Origin: Pseudisothecium myosuroides
Taxonomy: Eukaryota > Streptophyta > Bryopsida > Hypnales > Lembophyllaceae
Assembly: GCA_951799445.1 (NCBI GenBank)
Contig: OX637290.1
Coordinates: 5,086,501 to 5,150,500, forward strand
Length of the DNA stretch: 64,000 nt
Reading direction: 5' to 3'
Part shown: piece by piece, positions 47,911 to 59,768 of the stretch
How the letters are laid out: each line of letters begins with the position of its first letter
Position numbering within the stretch: the first letter of the stretch is position 1
Notes under the pieces: model-generated
What the model was told of the DNA's origin: nothing
Seen by the model: the letters and a program-made list of their open reading frames with translations, nothing else
Databases searched by the model: none
Made by a program: the position numbers and the translations under genes

Positions 47911-49123
47911 ATGGTGCGATCCAAGTTCGCTGCTTCTGTGGAGGCCCCGCAGGTGGATGTCATTGTGGACCTTGGGCATCCTCTTCTCAACGTCTCCGTC
48001 GATGGGTTCCTCAAAGTTGGAGGGGTGCGTTGGTTTTTCCACTATGGCCACGTTTGTGTTTAGAGAATGGAGAATGTTGTGTTGTTCCCGAATTTCATGG
48101 TCATGTCAGAGTAGAATGAGTTTTTTAATGATTCTTGGGTTGTTCTCTGTCTCCTGCAGGTTGGTGTTGCCCATGCTGCCGTGCAAGATACATTCCGCAT
48201 CTTGCAGAGCGGTATGTTATGTTTGTGACAAGAGTTTTCGGTGTTTTCGGTGCTTTGGTGTGAGAACGGTTTATGGTTTTATGAGCTCTGTTTTGTGCTT
48301 GTTTTTGTTCTACGGCTTAAGAGAATTCATATCATGTAGGAAGTGAGTCTTGGAGCTGACTGGTATGTTCGCGCTGGCTGATTGCAGAGCAGGTGAATAA
48401 GAACGACTTGGAGAAGCTAGTGAAGAGGGCTGGTCGTGAAGGTCTTCAGTGGGGTAAGCATCTGATATTAATTGACTTTCTTATTTACAAACCATTTAGT
48501 ATGATGTGGACAATGATTACATAGATATAATCTATTATGCATGTCTCTAATACTCCTTGACTTCCTCAACCGCCTGCGTGGGATCCCACAAAAATCACAT
48601 AGTTTGAATCTCTAAGAAGTTTGCTATTGTCAACGAGAGTGAGACAAGTTTATCCACAAGTTTATCCACAATTTTCGTTTTCATATGAAAGTTACACAGA
48701 ACTTCGGAAAGTGGAAAGATAGTACATGGTATGAATTATTTTGCAGATCGTCAAAATCTGTCCCTAATCGTTTCACACCTTCTGTTGTGCAGGAACGGTA
48801 TCCGGAGTGTACGCTGGAGTTGAATACTCTTTGGAGAAGGCTCGTGGCGTGCAGGACTGGGTACTGAATCTGACATCTTTTTCAGAAGTGATGCAAAACA
48901 GCTATGATAATGCAAATTGCTCTTTCTGTTGGTAATTATTAGTACATCCCACTGATGATAGGTTTCATTTGTATGGCAGAAAAACGCCGCTATCGGAGGG
49001 GCCGTGACTGGAGCTCTTCTGTCCATGGGTGACGGCACTTTCGCCAGGGACAAGTTCGTCCAGCACGCGATCACCGGTGGAGCTCTTGCAACTGCATCCG
49101 AGTTTATCCGCAACCTGATTTGA
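47911..49123 (+). CDS. OEP16: Outer envelope pore protein 16, chloroplastic (OEP16-1 type)
   Basis: Exons 47911-48024, 48160-48211, 48388-48453, 48793-48860 and 48980-49123 join to 147 codons plus TGA. All four introns are GT-AG and phases agree. The protein reads MVRSKFAASVEAPQVDVIVD... through GTVSGVYAGVEYSLEKARGV to a C-terminal GGALATASEFIRNLI. This pattern and length match the OEP16-1 family (about 148 aa in Arabidopsis), members of the Tim17/Tim22/Tim23 (PRAT) superfamily. The family forms a cation-selective pore for amino acids and amines in the plastid outer envelope, and has been linked to PORA import, though that role is disputed. Four membrane helices are expected. Visible are the helix around residues 28-50, the polar loop at 55-75, and three glycine-rich helices (about 77-93, 101-117 and 127-141). 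No cleavable transit peptide, as usual for outer-envelope proteins. It converges on the bHLH gene. Confidence in identity is high; exact exon edges are by eye. Confidence 0.93.
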
Positions 49124-49380
49124 ATCCATTGTGCAGTCGTGTAGAAATTGGGGCCTCCAGACAGAATTGTCTGCCGCGGAACAATCTTGCTGCAGCAGCT
49201 TACAGGGGGAAACTAGATGGAGACTGGAGGCTTGTTGAAATCGATCTTTTGGACTTCTATGTGGCTTAGGCCTGGGTGTGGATAGAAGGCAAAACTGAAT
49301 ATTGTTAATACGATATCCTCTGTATTTCCATTTGCATTTTTTCAGTGAATGAAATTGTTCTGGGTGGAATATATGTTTGA
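49124..49380 (+). other. OEP16 3' UTR (approximate)
   Basis: The sequence after the stop is of gene-like composition to about 49300, then becomes T-rich. AATGAAAT near 49346 is a plausible weak poly(A) signal. The end is an estimate. Confidence 0.4.
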
Positions 49381-51175
49381 GAGAATATTTGAGTTGTGAT
49401 CAAATGGAAGTCTTGGGTCCCTTGTAGTTCCGATTCTGCAATTACTTCGAGAATGTAATGTCAATTTAATTGTTAAACCTTCGTTACTAGTCGCAAGGAC
49501 TGCGAGGTCACTCTCACCATATCATCCAGGAAATCCTTAAGGCTTGGATGGGGAGGGGGATAACAGGGAGGAGGAAAAACAGGCAGTTGTCACTGGTACC
49601 ACCAAATGTGCGACTGGATAGCAGATTTTTTATTTTTTATGTTTTGAACGCAAACGAAAGGATTTTTGTTCTTGTCCAGAGGCTGTTTTCACACGAGGAC
49701 TTTGGGTCATTTTTAGGGTCACGGGATTCCGATTTTGCAAGGAAATCTCTCCAGATTTGCATTCAAATAAAAGTCACTCATCCTAACTACATACTATGGA
49801 AGTCACAAAATTAATAAACTATTGGGATTACAGAATGAGAGTTGCAAGAAATGGCGTCTTCAAGTGGAATTCTTACTTCCACCGTTGCCGGAGTATCCTG
49901 CACGATTGCAGAGATTCAAGCACTGCATTCAATTCAATGATTCGTTAGAGTTATCCTGAAAGTCATGAAATGCCCACCCTCCATTGGCCCTTTGAATTCT
50001 TTTTCTAGATTGTATTTGAATTCTTCTTCAATTTATATTCTTTTTGAATGGCAATAAGGTATCAATGCATACACTTGAATGTCTTCGAGTTTTTGTCTTC
50101 TTCCAAAATTGAAGTTTAGGACCTCCACGCAAAAAGGGATTACAAAAGTGTTCGGTATACAAGTCGTGTCAAAAAAATGTAGACCCTACTTTTAGATTTT
50201 GAGTGTAGAGTGTGGGACCAAAACATCAATACAAAGAGAATACAATTCAAAGTGATTTAGAGTGAATGCAATCATAGCATCTCAAATTTGCACGGGTGTG
50301 ACCAAAACTTCAATACAAGAACAAAACTACTCATTGTAACTTGAGTGCAATCATGCCTCGTAGATACCCCGTATTCTTCCAAAAAAATCAAGTGGAATCA
50401 AAACTTTGATGCAATTTAGAAAAAGGATTGAAAGACAAGCCAACACTAAAGAGCACATAACATTGTTATTCAACCTAAACCATTCCCCCTTAGAGATTGG
50501 AATAATCCCTCTTTGAATCCCTAGGAGTGAAATCAATTTAGTTTAATCTTTAGAGAATCATTGGTTGGATGGGGTGGGAAGTTGCAAAGAGTTATTGGCT
50601 AGTTGGGAGGTTGCAATGCTAGGGACTCCCACTTTATGTGAGAGGAAAAGGGACCTTTGAACTTTGGTTAATAATGTTATCTGACATTTCATGACTTTTA
50701 AGGATAACTCTAATGTGTCCAAAGTTTCACCATACCTCAAAGGCCACCAATGCAAGACTTCAATTTCACTCAACCAATCAAATTATATGGTGGACGAAAG
50801 AGTTAGTTATCTAATGCTAATTGATGTAGTAGAATGCATAATGTAGAATCTATAATGTAGGGATTAGACCTAGTCTTGCATCGGTGGTATTGTTGCATTG
50901 AAAAGGTTCGACAATTAATTCAGTATCTCAAGGTACGTTGCAGCGGTAAGGTACTGTATTTAATGGCTTTCAGTGGTCCAAGGAAGTCGTCTTTCAGCAA
51001 CTAAGGGCTACAGTCATATCACCAGAAACAAAATTGGCATTAAAATAGGCAATGATCCCAAGCTGAGAGAAAGAGTTGTTACAACATGGTGTAGCAATGC
51101 CATCTCAACAACCTATTCACTAATTTTAACACGATCAATTGGTCTCTTCAGCCTGCCGAATTAAAACAAATCGAC
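49381..51175. other. Interval between convergent genes
   Basis: No supported gene. Short frames near 49548-49814, 50558-50773 and 50973-51164 have no recognisable domain. No TTAA element or clear MITE is seen in this interval, unlike most of the window. Confidence 0.5.
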
Positions 51176-51630
51176 TTTATTTGGGTCATTTTCCCATGGC
51201 CCATTTGGTGATTGTGACCTTTTTTTTGCTTGAGGTCTCTCTTTGCAACAAACTCAAGGTCTCTTCATTTGCTTCAGAATAAAGAATAAAAACAGAACAA
51301 AACAGAAACTGCTGAATTCTCGATAATGGCGGATATTTTATCCTATAAAACAACATCCAAATCACCCCCAAAAGTACAGTAGACCCCTGGAAAATTTGCA
51401 GTGTCCGAAAACAGATCTCAAAGAGGCTACACTACACCGGTGATTCCTATTACAGTATTTGGAATCTCCATTGCTCATAAGTTCGCACATACAACTAATT
51501 TGTACAGTACAGTACTCTTCCCAATTTGTTACACCCACGTTTCCTTCCAATGAAATTCTCTTTCATTTGTGTCAAAAATTAAAAATAAGATGCTACCCAG
51601 CTGTCCTTTGGATGAGGCACCATATATCAA
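51176..51630 (-). other. bHLH gene 3' UTR (approximate)
   Basis: On the minus strand AATAAA (plus-strand TTTATT at 51176-51181) lies about 450 bases beyond the stop and is the first canonical poly(A) signal. The intervening sequence has no competing gene. Confidence 0.4.
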
Positions 51631-54492
51631 TCAAAACTCAACCTTCATGCGACTCGCAGGAAGTTGACCTGCAGACAACCCACCACCTTCACCAAGTCAG
51701 TCTTCCACACATTGCAGGCCTTGTTCTTCATCTTAAGGTATGTTCTCACTTGGTATTAGCAAGGATCTTAAGATAAGAAAGTAAGGTACAGCTTTGAATT
51801 GGATTCACTTTGTTAACAACATCCTTAACACCACCAAGTGCAAACATCTCTTTACTCCTAAATGCAACCACCACCACTACGAATTACCTAAACCTCACAA
51901 TTCACTACTTCAAACTCTCTGAACCCCCCGAAAAGTGAAGAAGCTTACACTGAAGCTGGCTTGCAAATGATCCGAGCTGGCCTTGTTGATGCAGCCCCAT
52001 GTGCACTACGCTCTGAAGTTCCCCATCCCGTTCAGTAAACTGTGCCCACCATAACCAAATTCATTAGTCCAACACTCCAAACCTAAAGAAATGTAAACAC
52101 CCAGAACCCTTTAACGTCAGAAGCCCTAAACAGCACAGAAAGTCAGGAAGATGCACTACACAAACAGATTCAAAACTGAACAACAGAATCAGGATGAATC
52201 GAGACCTGGTGTCCAGTGGCGTGAAACGGCCTCATGGACGTCGTCAAATCAGCAAAATTGGGGGCGCTCAGTGTGGCAAGACTCCGGCTCCCAAGACCCC
52301 CAGACGAAGACCCCCGGAAGTCGAAGCCAAAAGGAAGTTGTTGCTGGGCAGCAGCAACAGCAGTAGCTGATGGTGGTGGCATCCGCTGCTGCTGCATTGC
52401 AAAGGCTCCTGCTGCAGCTGCCTCATTGCTGGAGAATTGTTGCGCCTGCAGAATCTCCTTGTTGCTCAACAGGCTCTCCAAGGTCCAGTGACTCGACTGC
52501 ACGGGGCTCACCGACGCCAGCTTCATCGATAAACTCTGCACTCACCCACACAATGATCGACTTAGAACCAGCCCCCCACCTGTTGTAGGGCAACATTTGC
52601 CAACTCGTTATTTAGACCAATGTCATTCCGTGACAGCAAGCTAGTAAAACTAAAAGTCTTTGATATGCAAAGACAATGATTGAAGAAAGTGCTCAGGGGC
52701 TCAGTTATGCAAACCTACTTCTCAAAGATTCCTTGTCGTGCCATTTTAGAGCGTTTGTTCAAAATGTACAAGTTCCCAAGCGAGCAGTTAATCATCCGTG
52801 TCAGAAAGTGACACTTGCAAAGATTCTGAGTCTAAATCAACAAGGTATTCCTTGTCACATCGTACATCTATCATCATGCAAAACCAAAGACTGCATATTA
52901 ACAACTTCAAGTCTAGTAATGGCATGACACCTTTTAAACCAATGCCAGCTATAGTTAACAAGAGCTAAGCCATATCAAATGAAGCAAAAATCAAAGCGTT
53001 AACATGAATGAAAATATACACACAACAGCTCATTGGATTCAGGAACTCTCCCTTGTTCAAATGAGGCTCCCAAGTCGAAAGCAAGCTATCAAAGATTCGA
53101 ATTCCGACGGTTTTCAAGAACGTTACAGTTTCCGAGCTGAGGTTCATTCGTCAATCTTCTGAGTACAGTAGTTTTCATCTCGCCATGCCCCCCAAAAGAA
53201 AGAGTAATAAGGGCATATAACGTGCAAAACCAAAGTGCGATTGAAACCCTAAACCAGTTCCGTGTAAGCAATGAAGTGGTGGAACCGTCACATACTTCCA
53301 CTTGTCGTTGCAGGGATTGGACATAGTTGATGATTTCGTCCAGCATGACCGCCTTCCCGGTGACCTTGCGGCACCCGGGCACCAAGTCCTGCAGGAACTT
53401 CATGCGCTCGCTCATCTTCTCGCGCCGCACGCGCTCCGCCAAGCTGTGACTGTCGGTGGCTTGCCCGCGACGAGCGCGTACGTGAATGTAATCCTGTTTG
53501 GAAAATTCTGGCTTCCGCTCAGGATCCCGAGGATGGTGACGATGGTGATGATTCTCCTTCCCAGCACCTGCAGATTCCCCAGAGGTTTCACTGGAGGATC
53601 GCTCCCTGCCCCTTTGAGATCGCTTGCCAGTTTTCGAATCCACGCCCTCCCCTTGCTCCCCTCGCTACATTGCAAACGCCACAAGCTCCCATGAGCGGAA
53701 AGAGAAAGAGAGTAAAATAGATTTCACCACATTGCAAACCCGACATTGCAAGCCCACAAGCTCACATCAGCGGAGAGAAAGAAGGAGACTAATACAGATT
53801 TCACCACATTGCAAACCCGACATTGCAACCCCACAAGCTCACATCAGGGGAGGGAGAGAGAGAGAGTAATCTAGATTTCTATCGGACGATGGGTGGATTG
53901 GGAGTACCTTGGGGTCGGACGATGAGCGATCCTTTTTGCGTTTGCGTAAATTGGTGTTCGCAAGGTCGACTCCATGGCGATGGGGAGATCGTGGAGGCGA
54001 CGCTTTTGCAGTGGTAGTACAAGGATTCTCATGCGGCGCGGCGGCGGCGGCGACGACGAGCGCGTCCATGGTAGCTGTAGCGATTGTTGTTCCCTCAATG
54101 GCTTCCAACAGCTGCGGCTGTAGTGTAGGAGTGTGCGCATCATCAACGTGCTTGGCAAGTGGGGATTCATGTAGTGCAAAATCATCCCCTGCAGCTTTCG
54201 TGCTCCAGAGCGGGAGCTCGAATCCACCACTGGGGTGGTTCAGCAGCTGCTCCCAATCGGTGGCTGGGGATGGCGATGGAGATTCCAAGGAAGTGGCTAT
54301 GGTGGTTCGCGAATTCGGCGTCGAGTGAAGTGGTTGCCAATCTAAGTGATGGTGGAAAGTGCCGCTGCTGCTACTGCTGTTTTCGAATGGGGAAATTCTC
54401 GTCTCCGTTGCAACGAAAACGGGACCTGTGCTGCAGCTGCGTACGAGCCCCATCAACGCTTGCTCCGGCGCTGCTGGAGCCATGATCGCCAT
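51631..54492 (-). CDS. bHLH transcription factor, CIB/bHLH49-62-74 subfamily
   Basis: Exons on the minus strand: 54492-53908, 53664-53296, 52535-52206, 52039-51949 and 51668-51631. They join to 470 codons plus TGA, with GT-AG introns and consistent phases. The basic helix-loop-helix spans residues about 266-316 ([52 protein letters not shown]). H268, E272 and R276 are the H-E-R set that reads the CACGTG G-box. A KRKK cluster at 184-187 is a likely nuclear signal. The flanks [25 protein letters not shown] and the terminal MKVEF place it in the subfamily of CIB1, bHLH49, 62, 74 and 78. Those proteins regulate growth and flowering, some by binding blue-light receptors. The N-terminus is serine-rich and the C-terminal third has alanine/glutamine runs. 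The start ATG (AACCATGGC) is the first in frame after an upstream TAG. Oddity: serine replaces the usual phenylalanine before LSMKL. The last two small exons rest on conserved residues. Confidence 0.9.
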
Positions 54493-55830
54493 GGTTGGAC
54501 TACACGTTTCTACACCGCCACACACAGACTCACTGCTACTATTGCGACTACTGCGACTATTGCGACACACACAGCAGCTATCCCTCGCCAACTAACGGCG
54601 CCCGCAATGCGAAATCCTCGTAGAAATATGACGAGCTTGGTGTGTGTTAGGATCCTGGCGGGGATCAACGGAGACGAGGTACGAACGAATCCTGGGAACT
54701 AGAAGTGCCCGACTTCTGGGTTAATGATTTGGAGAAGGATGCAAATGAATAGAGAGCTGCTACATCCATACGTGCAGAATTTCTGGGTTTTCGGGTGATC
54801 TGTAGGTGAGTTCTAGCTACCTGCTTTGCGATCGTACATTGGGGCTGCCCAGATCTGTCCGAAAACACACGAGTTTCCTTACACAAATTCGCGAAAATCT
54901 GCTGCACAAGGGAATATTACCATGTTTCACGCTTCCACAGGCATTAAGCAGGGATTTCCCAGCTAGGCTACGATTCCCAGTTGTACTGCACCTGCTAACC
55001 TTTCATATATTAAAAAAGAAAGAAAGATGCGAGCGAACCAACTGTTGCCGGCTTCAGTTGCCTGCCTGCCTGCCTGCACACATGACAACCCAATGAATCC
55101 CATGGAGAAGATGCGTATTCCGACACGTACGTCAGAACCAAACATAAAACCTGGCATGCAGCTAGACCAAACGCGAATCTGATAACCACATGGCAGAGAC
55201 CCATTGTTTGTCCGCAAAGGCGCAAACCCATCCCTAACCTTCTTCTCAAGAGTAACTTAAAAACAAATGCAAATCCTCCCAAACCCCGATCGCTACTCAC
55301 TACTAGCTATTTCCACGCCAGCTTCCACCCCATTTCGCAAACCATAAGCAAAAAGCTTCAGCACCTCATCCATCAGTTTCACACCTCTTTCTCTCTCTTT
55401 CTATCTATCTCTTGGCATTCTCATCTCCAGGCTCCCAACACTCGAACTCACACAACCCTCACGCACGAACAAAGCTTCCGTTGCAAATTCTTCATGGCAG
55501 CATCCGAAACAATGCGCGCAAACCACAGGGAGAGCTAGCTAGAGCTTCATCTTACACGTACGCACAGCAACCAGCAAGTCAGGAATCTTCCGTTTCCTCT
55601 GAACTGAAGTGCTGAAATCGTCGACGCAAATTCCACTAGCTACTAAACAGGAGAAAAAGAAAGGATCGGAATCCAGGACGGCAACTGAACCAATTTCTGG
55701 GTCCGAGGCGTCTGCTTTTATTGTAACTCGGTATGCCGGAGCAGAGCTTGGTGCCTGGATCCCTGGCAAGCTCATCCATTTCCTCATCCCCAGTCGGTTC
55801 CTCACTAAGTTAAGCTTGAGTTGAGTTGCT
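54493..55830 (-). promoter_or_regulatory. bHLH 5' leader and proximal promoter zone
   Basis: Roughly even base composition, in contrast to the AT-rich flanks, with no supported gene on either strand. It includes a TTGCGACTA-type repeat (54532-54567), a GCCTGCCTGCCTGCCTGC tract (55059-55076), and a CT-rich run (55383-55412, GA-rich on the coding strand) typical of plant leaders. ACGT cores lie near 55128 and 55558. Long leaders with upstream introns are usual in this bHLH group, but I could not fix a transcription start. Confidence 0.4.
54532..54567. repeat. 9-bp microsatellite TTGCGACTA/CTGCGACTA
   Basis: Four drifting copies of a 9-base unit just upstream of the bHLH start codon, probably within the leader. 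Confidence 0.7.
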
Positions 55831-56025
55831 TAGATCGAGAGGCGTAGGGCATCCCCCCTAAGGTTCGGCGGCTGGTCCTACCGGAGATACATACAGCGAC
55901 TTCACCGCTAAATCTCCACCTAAGATAGCCCCCCTTCCCGCAGCCTTCAATGCCGCACTGACAGCCCCTTTCAAATCCCCTCTCGGAGCGCCATCTGGTG
56001 GCCTAAATCCTGCGCACCTCTTGGG
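55831..56025. other. Short GC-moderate stretch
   Basis: No gene recognised; transition from the promoter zone into the minisatellite. Confidence 0.4.
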
Positions 56026-56390
56026 TGTCCCATGTCTCCCTGATGCTCGCCCTGATCACCTCCCCGAGGAAGAATGTCCACTAGTAAGTTACTCTTTCGA
56101 GTCCCATGTCTCCCGGATGCTCCGTCTCCCCAAGTCCCCAAGGAAGAATTTTCATTACAGTAGAAAGTTACTGGAGTCTAATTAATGGTCTCACTGATGC
56201 TCTCCCTAATCCTCTCCCTAATCCTCTCCCCGAGGTAGAGCTACTGTATTAGTGAGATTAATTGTCTCCCTGATGCTCTCCGTAATCCTCTCTCCCAGGT
56301 AGAGCTACGGTAATATTCTGATTAATTGCCTCCCTGCCTCCCTGATGCTCTCCCTAATCATCTCTCCAAGGTCGAGCTACACTATTAGAG
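56026..56390 (+). repeat. Tandem minisatellite, five units of 65-80 bases
   Basis: Units start near 56026, 56102, 56187, 56264 and 56329. The shared core is tctccctgatgctctccct, then aatcctctccccgaggtaga, gctac and an attaattg spacer. A stray diverged unit is at 57238-57285. It lies about 1.5-1.9 kb upstream of the bHLH start. Confidence 0.75.
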
Positions 56391-57022
56391 CATGGCCCAC
56401 CTTTACTCACCAAACTTGGCTCATTCAAATTTTCCATTTAATTTTGAAGAGCCCTCAATTTCCTTGTCCCTCAGAGCATCGCCACCGCATACAGCAAAGA
56501 CTCACGGAAACGCGACTGTTCCGTTCCGTGAAGGTGCCACTTTTGAGCTCCACCGCAAGCACGCAAAACACTTTCTTGTTTTCTTGGATTACACTACAAG
56601 CCTCCATCCACACTATATTGAAGGTCTTCTCCATTTCCGCCAGAGCTCACACAACAAGGAATCATTCTTTCAGTGTGGCTATTAAATTGTGTACGACAAA
56701 ATTACAAAAAACCCGACTGACGGTGACCAATGTGGATCACAGTGAACGAGAACCTCGGAGCTCCATTCGTAGCTAGTCTTTGTAAATTCTCCTTTACGAC
56801 TGTTCAGATATTGTAATTTTTCCTTTGCAAGGGTGATCCAAATGAATTGTGGTGAATGAGGGAATCACGGTGAACGAGGTGAATTGCGGTAGCGAGGGGT
56901 ATCGCGTGTTGCATTGCGGCACTTCTAGAAAAGGGGGAGACGGAACGGAACCAAGCATGCGACTACACTCTGGGAAAAGCTTTTCACTTATCCAATCATG
57001 TTATTGCAGTGGAGATGCTCTC
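56384..57022. mobile_element. MITE or insertion with AGAGCAT...ATGCTCT ends
   Basis: Left TATTAGAGCATGGCCCACC (56384) and right CAGTGGAGATGCTCTCACC (57006-57022), whose complement carries AGAGCATCTCCACTG, an end motif of common plant MITEs. A related CTAAGAGCATTGC is at 57632 and AGAGCATTTCCACC at 23094. Frames at 56345-56776 have no recognisable domain. Confidence 0.4.
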
Positions 57023-57710
57023 ACCCTTAAATATGACTTTATAAATAGTCAAATGACCATTCATCGAGTAGAATAAAAGATATAGCAACTTAACTTAGGA
57101 TGACCAGTGATTTCAAGGGTCATTTCTTGACACATTAGGATTGAGTGTCAAGAGAATATTGTGATGGGCCCATAACACTTTTCATTCACATTTGAAGAGT
57201 GTCAAACCTCTAGCACATAAGGGTAGCCATGCTTTGAGTCTGATTAATTGCCTTTCTAATCTTTTCCGTAAGATAGAATCTCACTTGTAATTAATGTGGG
57301 ATTGTACGGCCTAATGTGTGTTCATAACCATTCTTCTACAGTTGTCGTTGATTGTCCAACAAGACCAAATTAAAGCACCATAATTTCATATTTATATTTG
57401 GCAAGCCTTTCAACTTCTTTTTTCTCACCCTCACTTGCCAAATGTGCTTCATAAATAGTAAATTGACTTATTTCAAATGAGATAAAGGAAGAAAATAACA
57501 TTCTAAACTTAAATTTTGGCATGGCTATCCTTGACAAAGTGGAATGGAGTTTTTGGAGAATATTTGGAGGGGTCTAGAGCACTTCTCAGCCACTTCAGCC
57601 ATGTGTCAAATCCTAGCTGTGGAGGTGCTCTAAGAGCATTGCTACCTTTTGCATATTGATATTGACACTCTTGTATTTCACATTTATATTTGAAGAGCTA
57701 GTTTTTCAAC
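57023..57710. other. Gene-free interval
   Basis: No supported gene. It contains the stray minisatellite unit (57238-57285) and two AGAGCAT-type motifs. Confidence 0.5.
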
Positions 57711-59160
57711 TTAACCCTTAACATCTACATGCTCATGACTGCATTTCACAAAATTAATCACTCCAAAACTGCAATTTCTAGTGTAAAGAGAAAATTGAGA
57801 AAAAAAAATACATATTTTTAATATCAAATTGTGTAATCTTGCCTTACATTACAAAGAAAAATATATGAATTGATATTCAATAGTTATTGATACATAGATT
57901 TCATTTTATGAAGCGTATTGGAATTAGTAATGAATTTTCTATATGACAACAAGACAAACATATAATCAAAAGTTGGTTGCAAGATGTTTGGAATGAAGGA
58001 AATACATGGCAAGTATATTGAAGCGTACAAGACCAATGTTTGGCAAAATTCATTTCTATTGTAGGACAGCTTCATTTGCAATCAAAGAGACCATGTAGAT
58101 TTTTTGTTTAGGTTTATATAGTTTAATACCAATAGGACATTGAAAGAAAAATATTCTTTTAAATCCTAAAAATGTTTGACTAAAGTTGTTTCACAAAAAT
58201 GTCTAAAAGTGTCACTTTCTAGTGGATTAAAATTAATTAAAATATAAAAATATTATTCAAACTTTCAACTATACAAATCTGTACTAAAGTACTATAGGAA
58301 TTTGTTGAAAAAAATTTAGACCACTTGACCTCGTAGATTGCAAGATTATAAAGTTTCAAGTTAGAAGAAAAGAAATTTTGGGCCTAGTCTAATATGGTCA
58401 GCATAGTTCGACTCAACTTTGTAGAAAAGGAGGTACTATTCAACTTTTGGAACCCATACTATTGGGTAGGTAGTTAGATTTGTTACTTGCATGCCAATTT
58501 TCAAAGATAAAAGAGGTATCTAACATATGCCAAAATCTTGCATTGAGAAAATATCCCCAAAAAACTACATTCATGAGCAAACTTTCAAATTCTTTTGCAG
58601 AATTCAATTTCTAGAATAATCAAAATTCTACTAGTCAATACAAAGACTTTCTTCTCCAATACGTAAACTTTTCTTAATAAAACATCTCATTAATTTAAAC
58701 AAGAATTTGTACTAGTAGTTCTAAAATAGGTCTAAAACTACCATTTTTAGTGCATTGAGTGAAAATTAAAAAAAAAATACCAATTTCAACTACACATTGT
58801 TCATCAATTTTACTATAAGAATGAGTGGAAATTTTTTTAGCCCATTCGAGAGCCCATTATATTTGGCTTCACAGATTGCAAGATATAGGCATTCAAAACT
58901 AATAAAAAAAACTTTACTTTCTGCTTGCCTATTTGCCCTCTCTATAAGCACATTGCCCCAGTTGCCCCATAATTTTTGACTCAAGCACCTAATTGAAATT
59001 TATTATTTTTAGGAAGATTATTGAAATGTGCATCTTTTATAAAATTTCACTTTCATCCACTCAAAATTGACTTCATACTATGAATATATCCAAGCTTTTA
59101 AAAAGCTCCATGGGAGCTTAAAGAACTTTTGAGGGTAGAACAGCCACATTCTTTGCTTAA
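57711..59160 (+). mobile_element. Decayed TTAA-family sequence, copy K
   Basis: Begins TTAACCCTTAACATCTAC, then actgcaatttctagtgtaaa, gattgcaagattataaagtt and ggcctagtctaatatggtca. A second start-like block occurs at 58734 (aaaactaccatttttagtgc, gattgcaagatataggcatt). No right terminus was found. This looks like two old copies fused or nested, each without a clear right end. Confidence 0.4.
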
Positions 59161-59768
59161 AATTTCAATTTTTGTCTTACATCTTAGAATGATGCTTTTG
59201 GATAGTGATCAAAGTACTATAGGGACTCAATTGAGCCCCAAAAAATTGTAAATGGCAACAACAGTTCACTTGTATTGTGTACAATGGGAAGCAATACATT
59301 CTTACCTTGATCATGAAAGTGACTAAAAAAAATTTTGAGCTAGATTTGTCTATCTCCTGAGATTTGATGTAAAAAGAAGATATCACATTGATAAAAGTAA
59401 TTCAAGTGTAAATATCACCCTAATAATTAATTTTCTTTTTTGAAACAACTTTTTTCATCAACATATTAATCTTTGTATCACACACTAATCAACTCACCAA
59501 ATTTGTGTTCCTCTTGATTGGCTAGCCTTTGGATGCCAAATTGACCAAATTTGGTTAATTCATCTTGGAGTTTTAGCAATTGCCACCCAACCCAATTCTA
59601 CCAGTTTTCATCAATTCAAGTATTGGTGAACTCTCCACAACCTCTCCAAGTACATGACCAATATAACCAAGTACATGGCCAATATAAAAATGAGATTTGG
59701 AGAGGTGTACCTACGAGCCTTCAAATCTTGCTCAAAGTGCTCAAAGTTACAAGGTCATCCTTTAATCC
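59161..59768. other. Gene-free interval
   Basis: No supported gene. An agtacatgaccaatataacc-type 18-20 base tandem pair is at 59650-59685. Confidence 0.5.

Noticed and set aside
47783..48346. A 187-codon + strand frame
   Set aside because: It runs through the OEP16 leader intron, exon 1 in the wrong frame, and introns. The OEP16 model explains the region with family-level protein similarity.
52170..52205. Stop at 52170 as the end of the bHLH protein
   Set aside because: Conserved C-terminal motifs (ELQSVV, MKVEF) are found in two further exons with good splice sites and matching phases.
54493..54591. Upstream extension of the bHLH protein by 33 residues
   Set aside because: It would need a TTG start. 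The first in-frame ATG is at 54492 in a strong context, and an in-frame TAG precedes the TTG.
53302..54702. Several + strand frames of 108-139 codons (53302-53694, 53909-54328, 54159-54485, 54346-54702)
   Set aside because: They are antisense to the GC-rich bHLH exons and leader, where stop codons are rare. None shows a domain.
56345..56776. A 143-codon + strand frame
   Set aside because: It spans the end of a minisatellite and a MITE-like end, has no recognisable domain, and overlaps another open frame.
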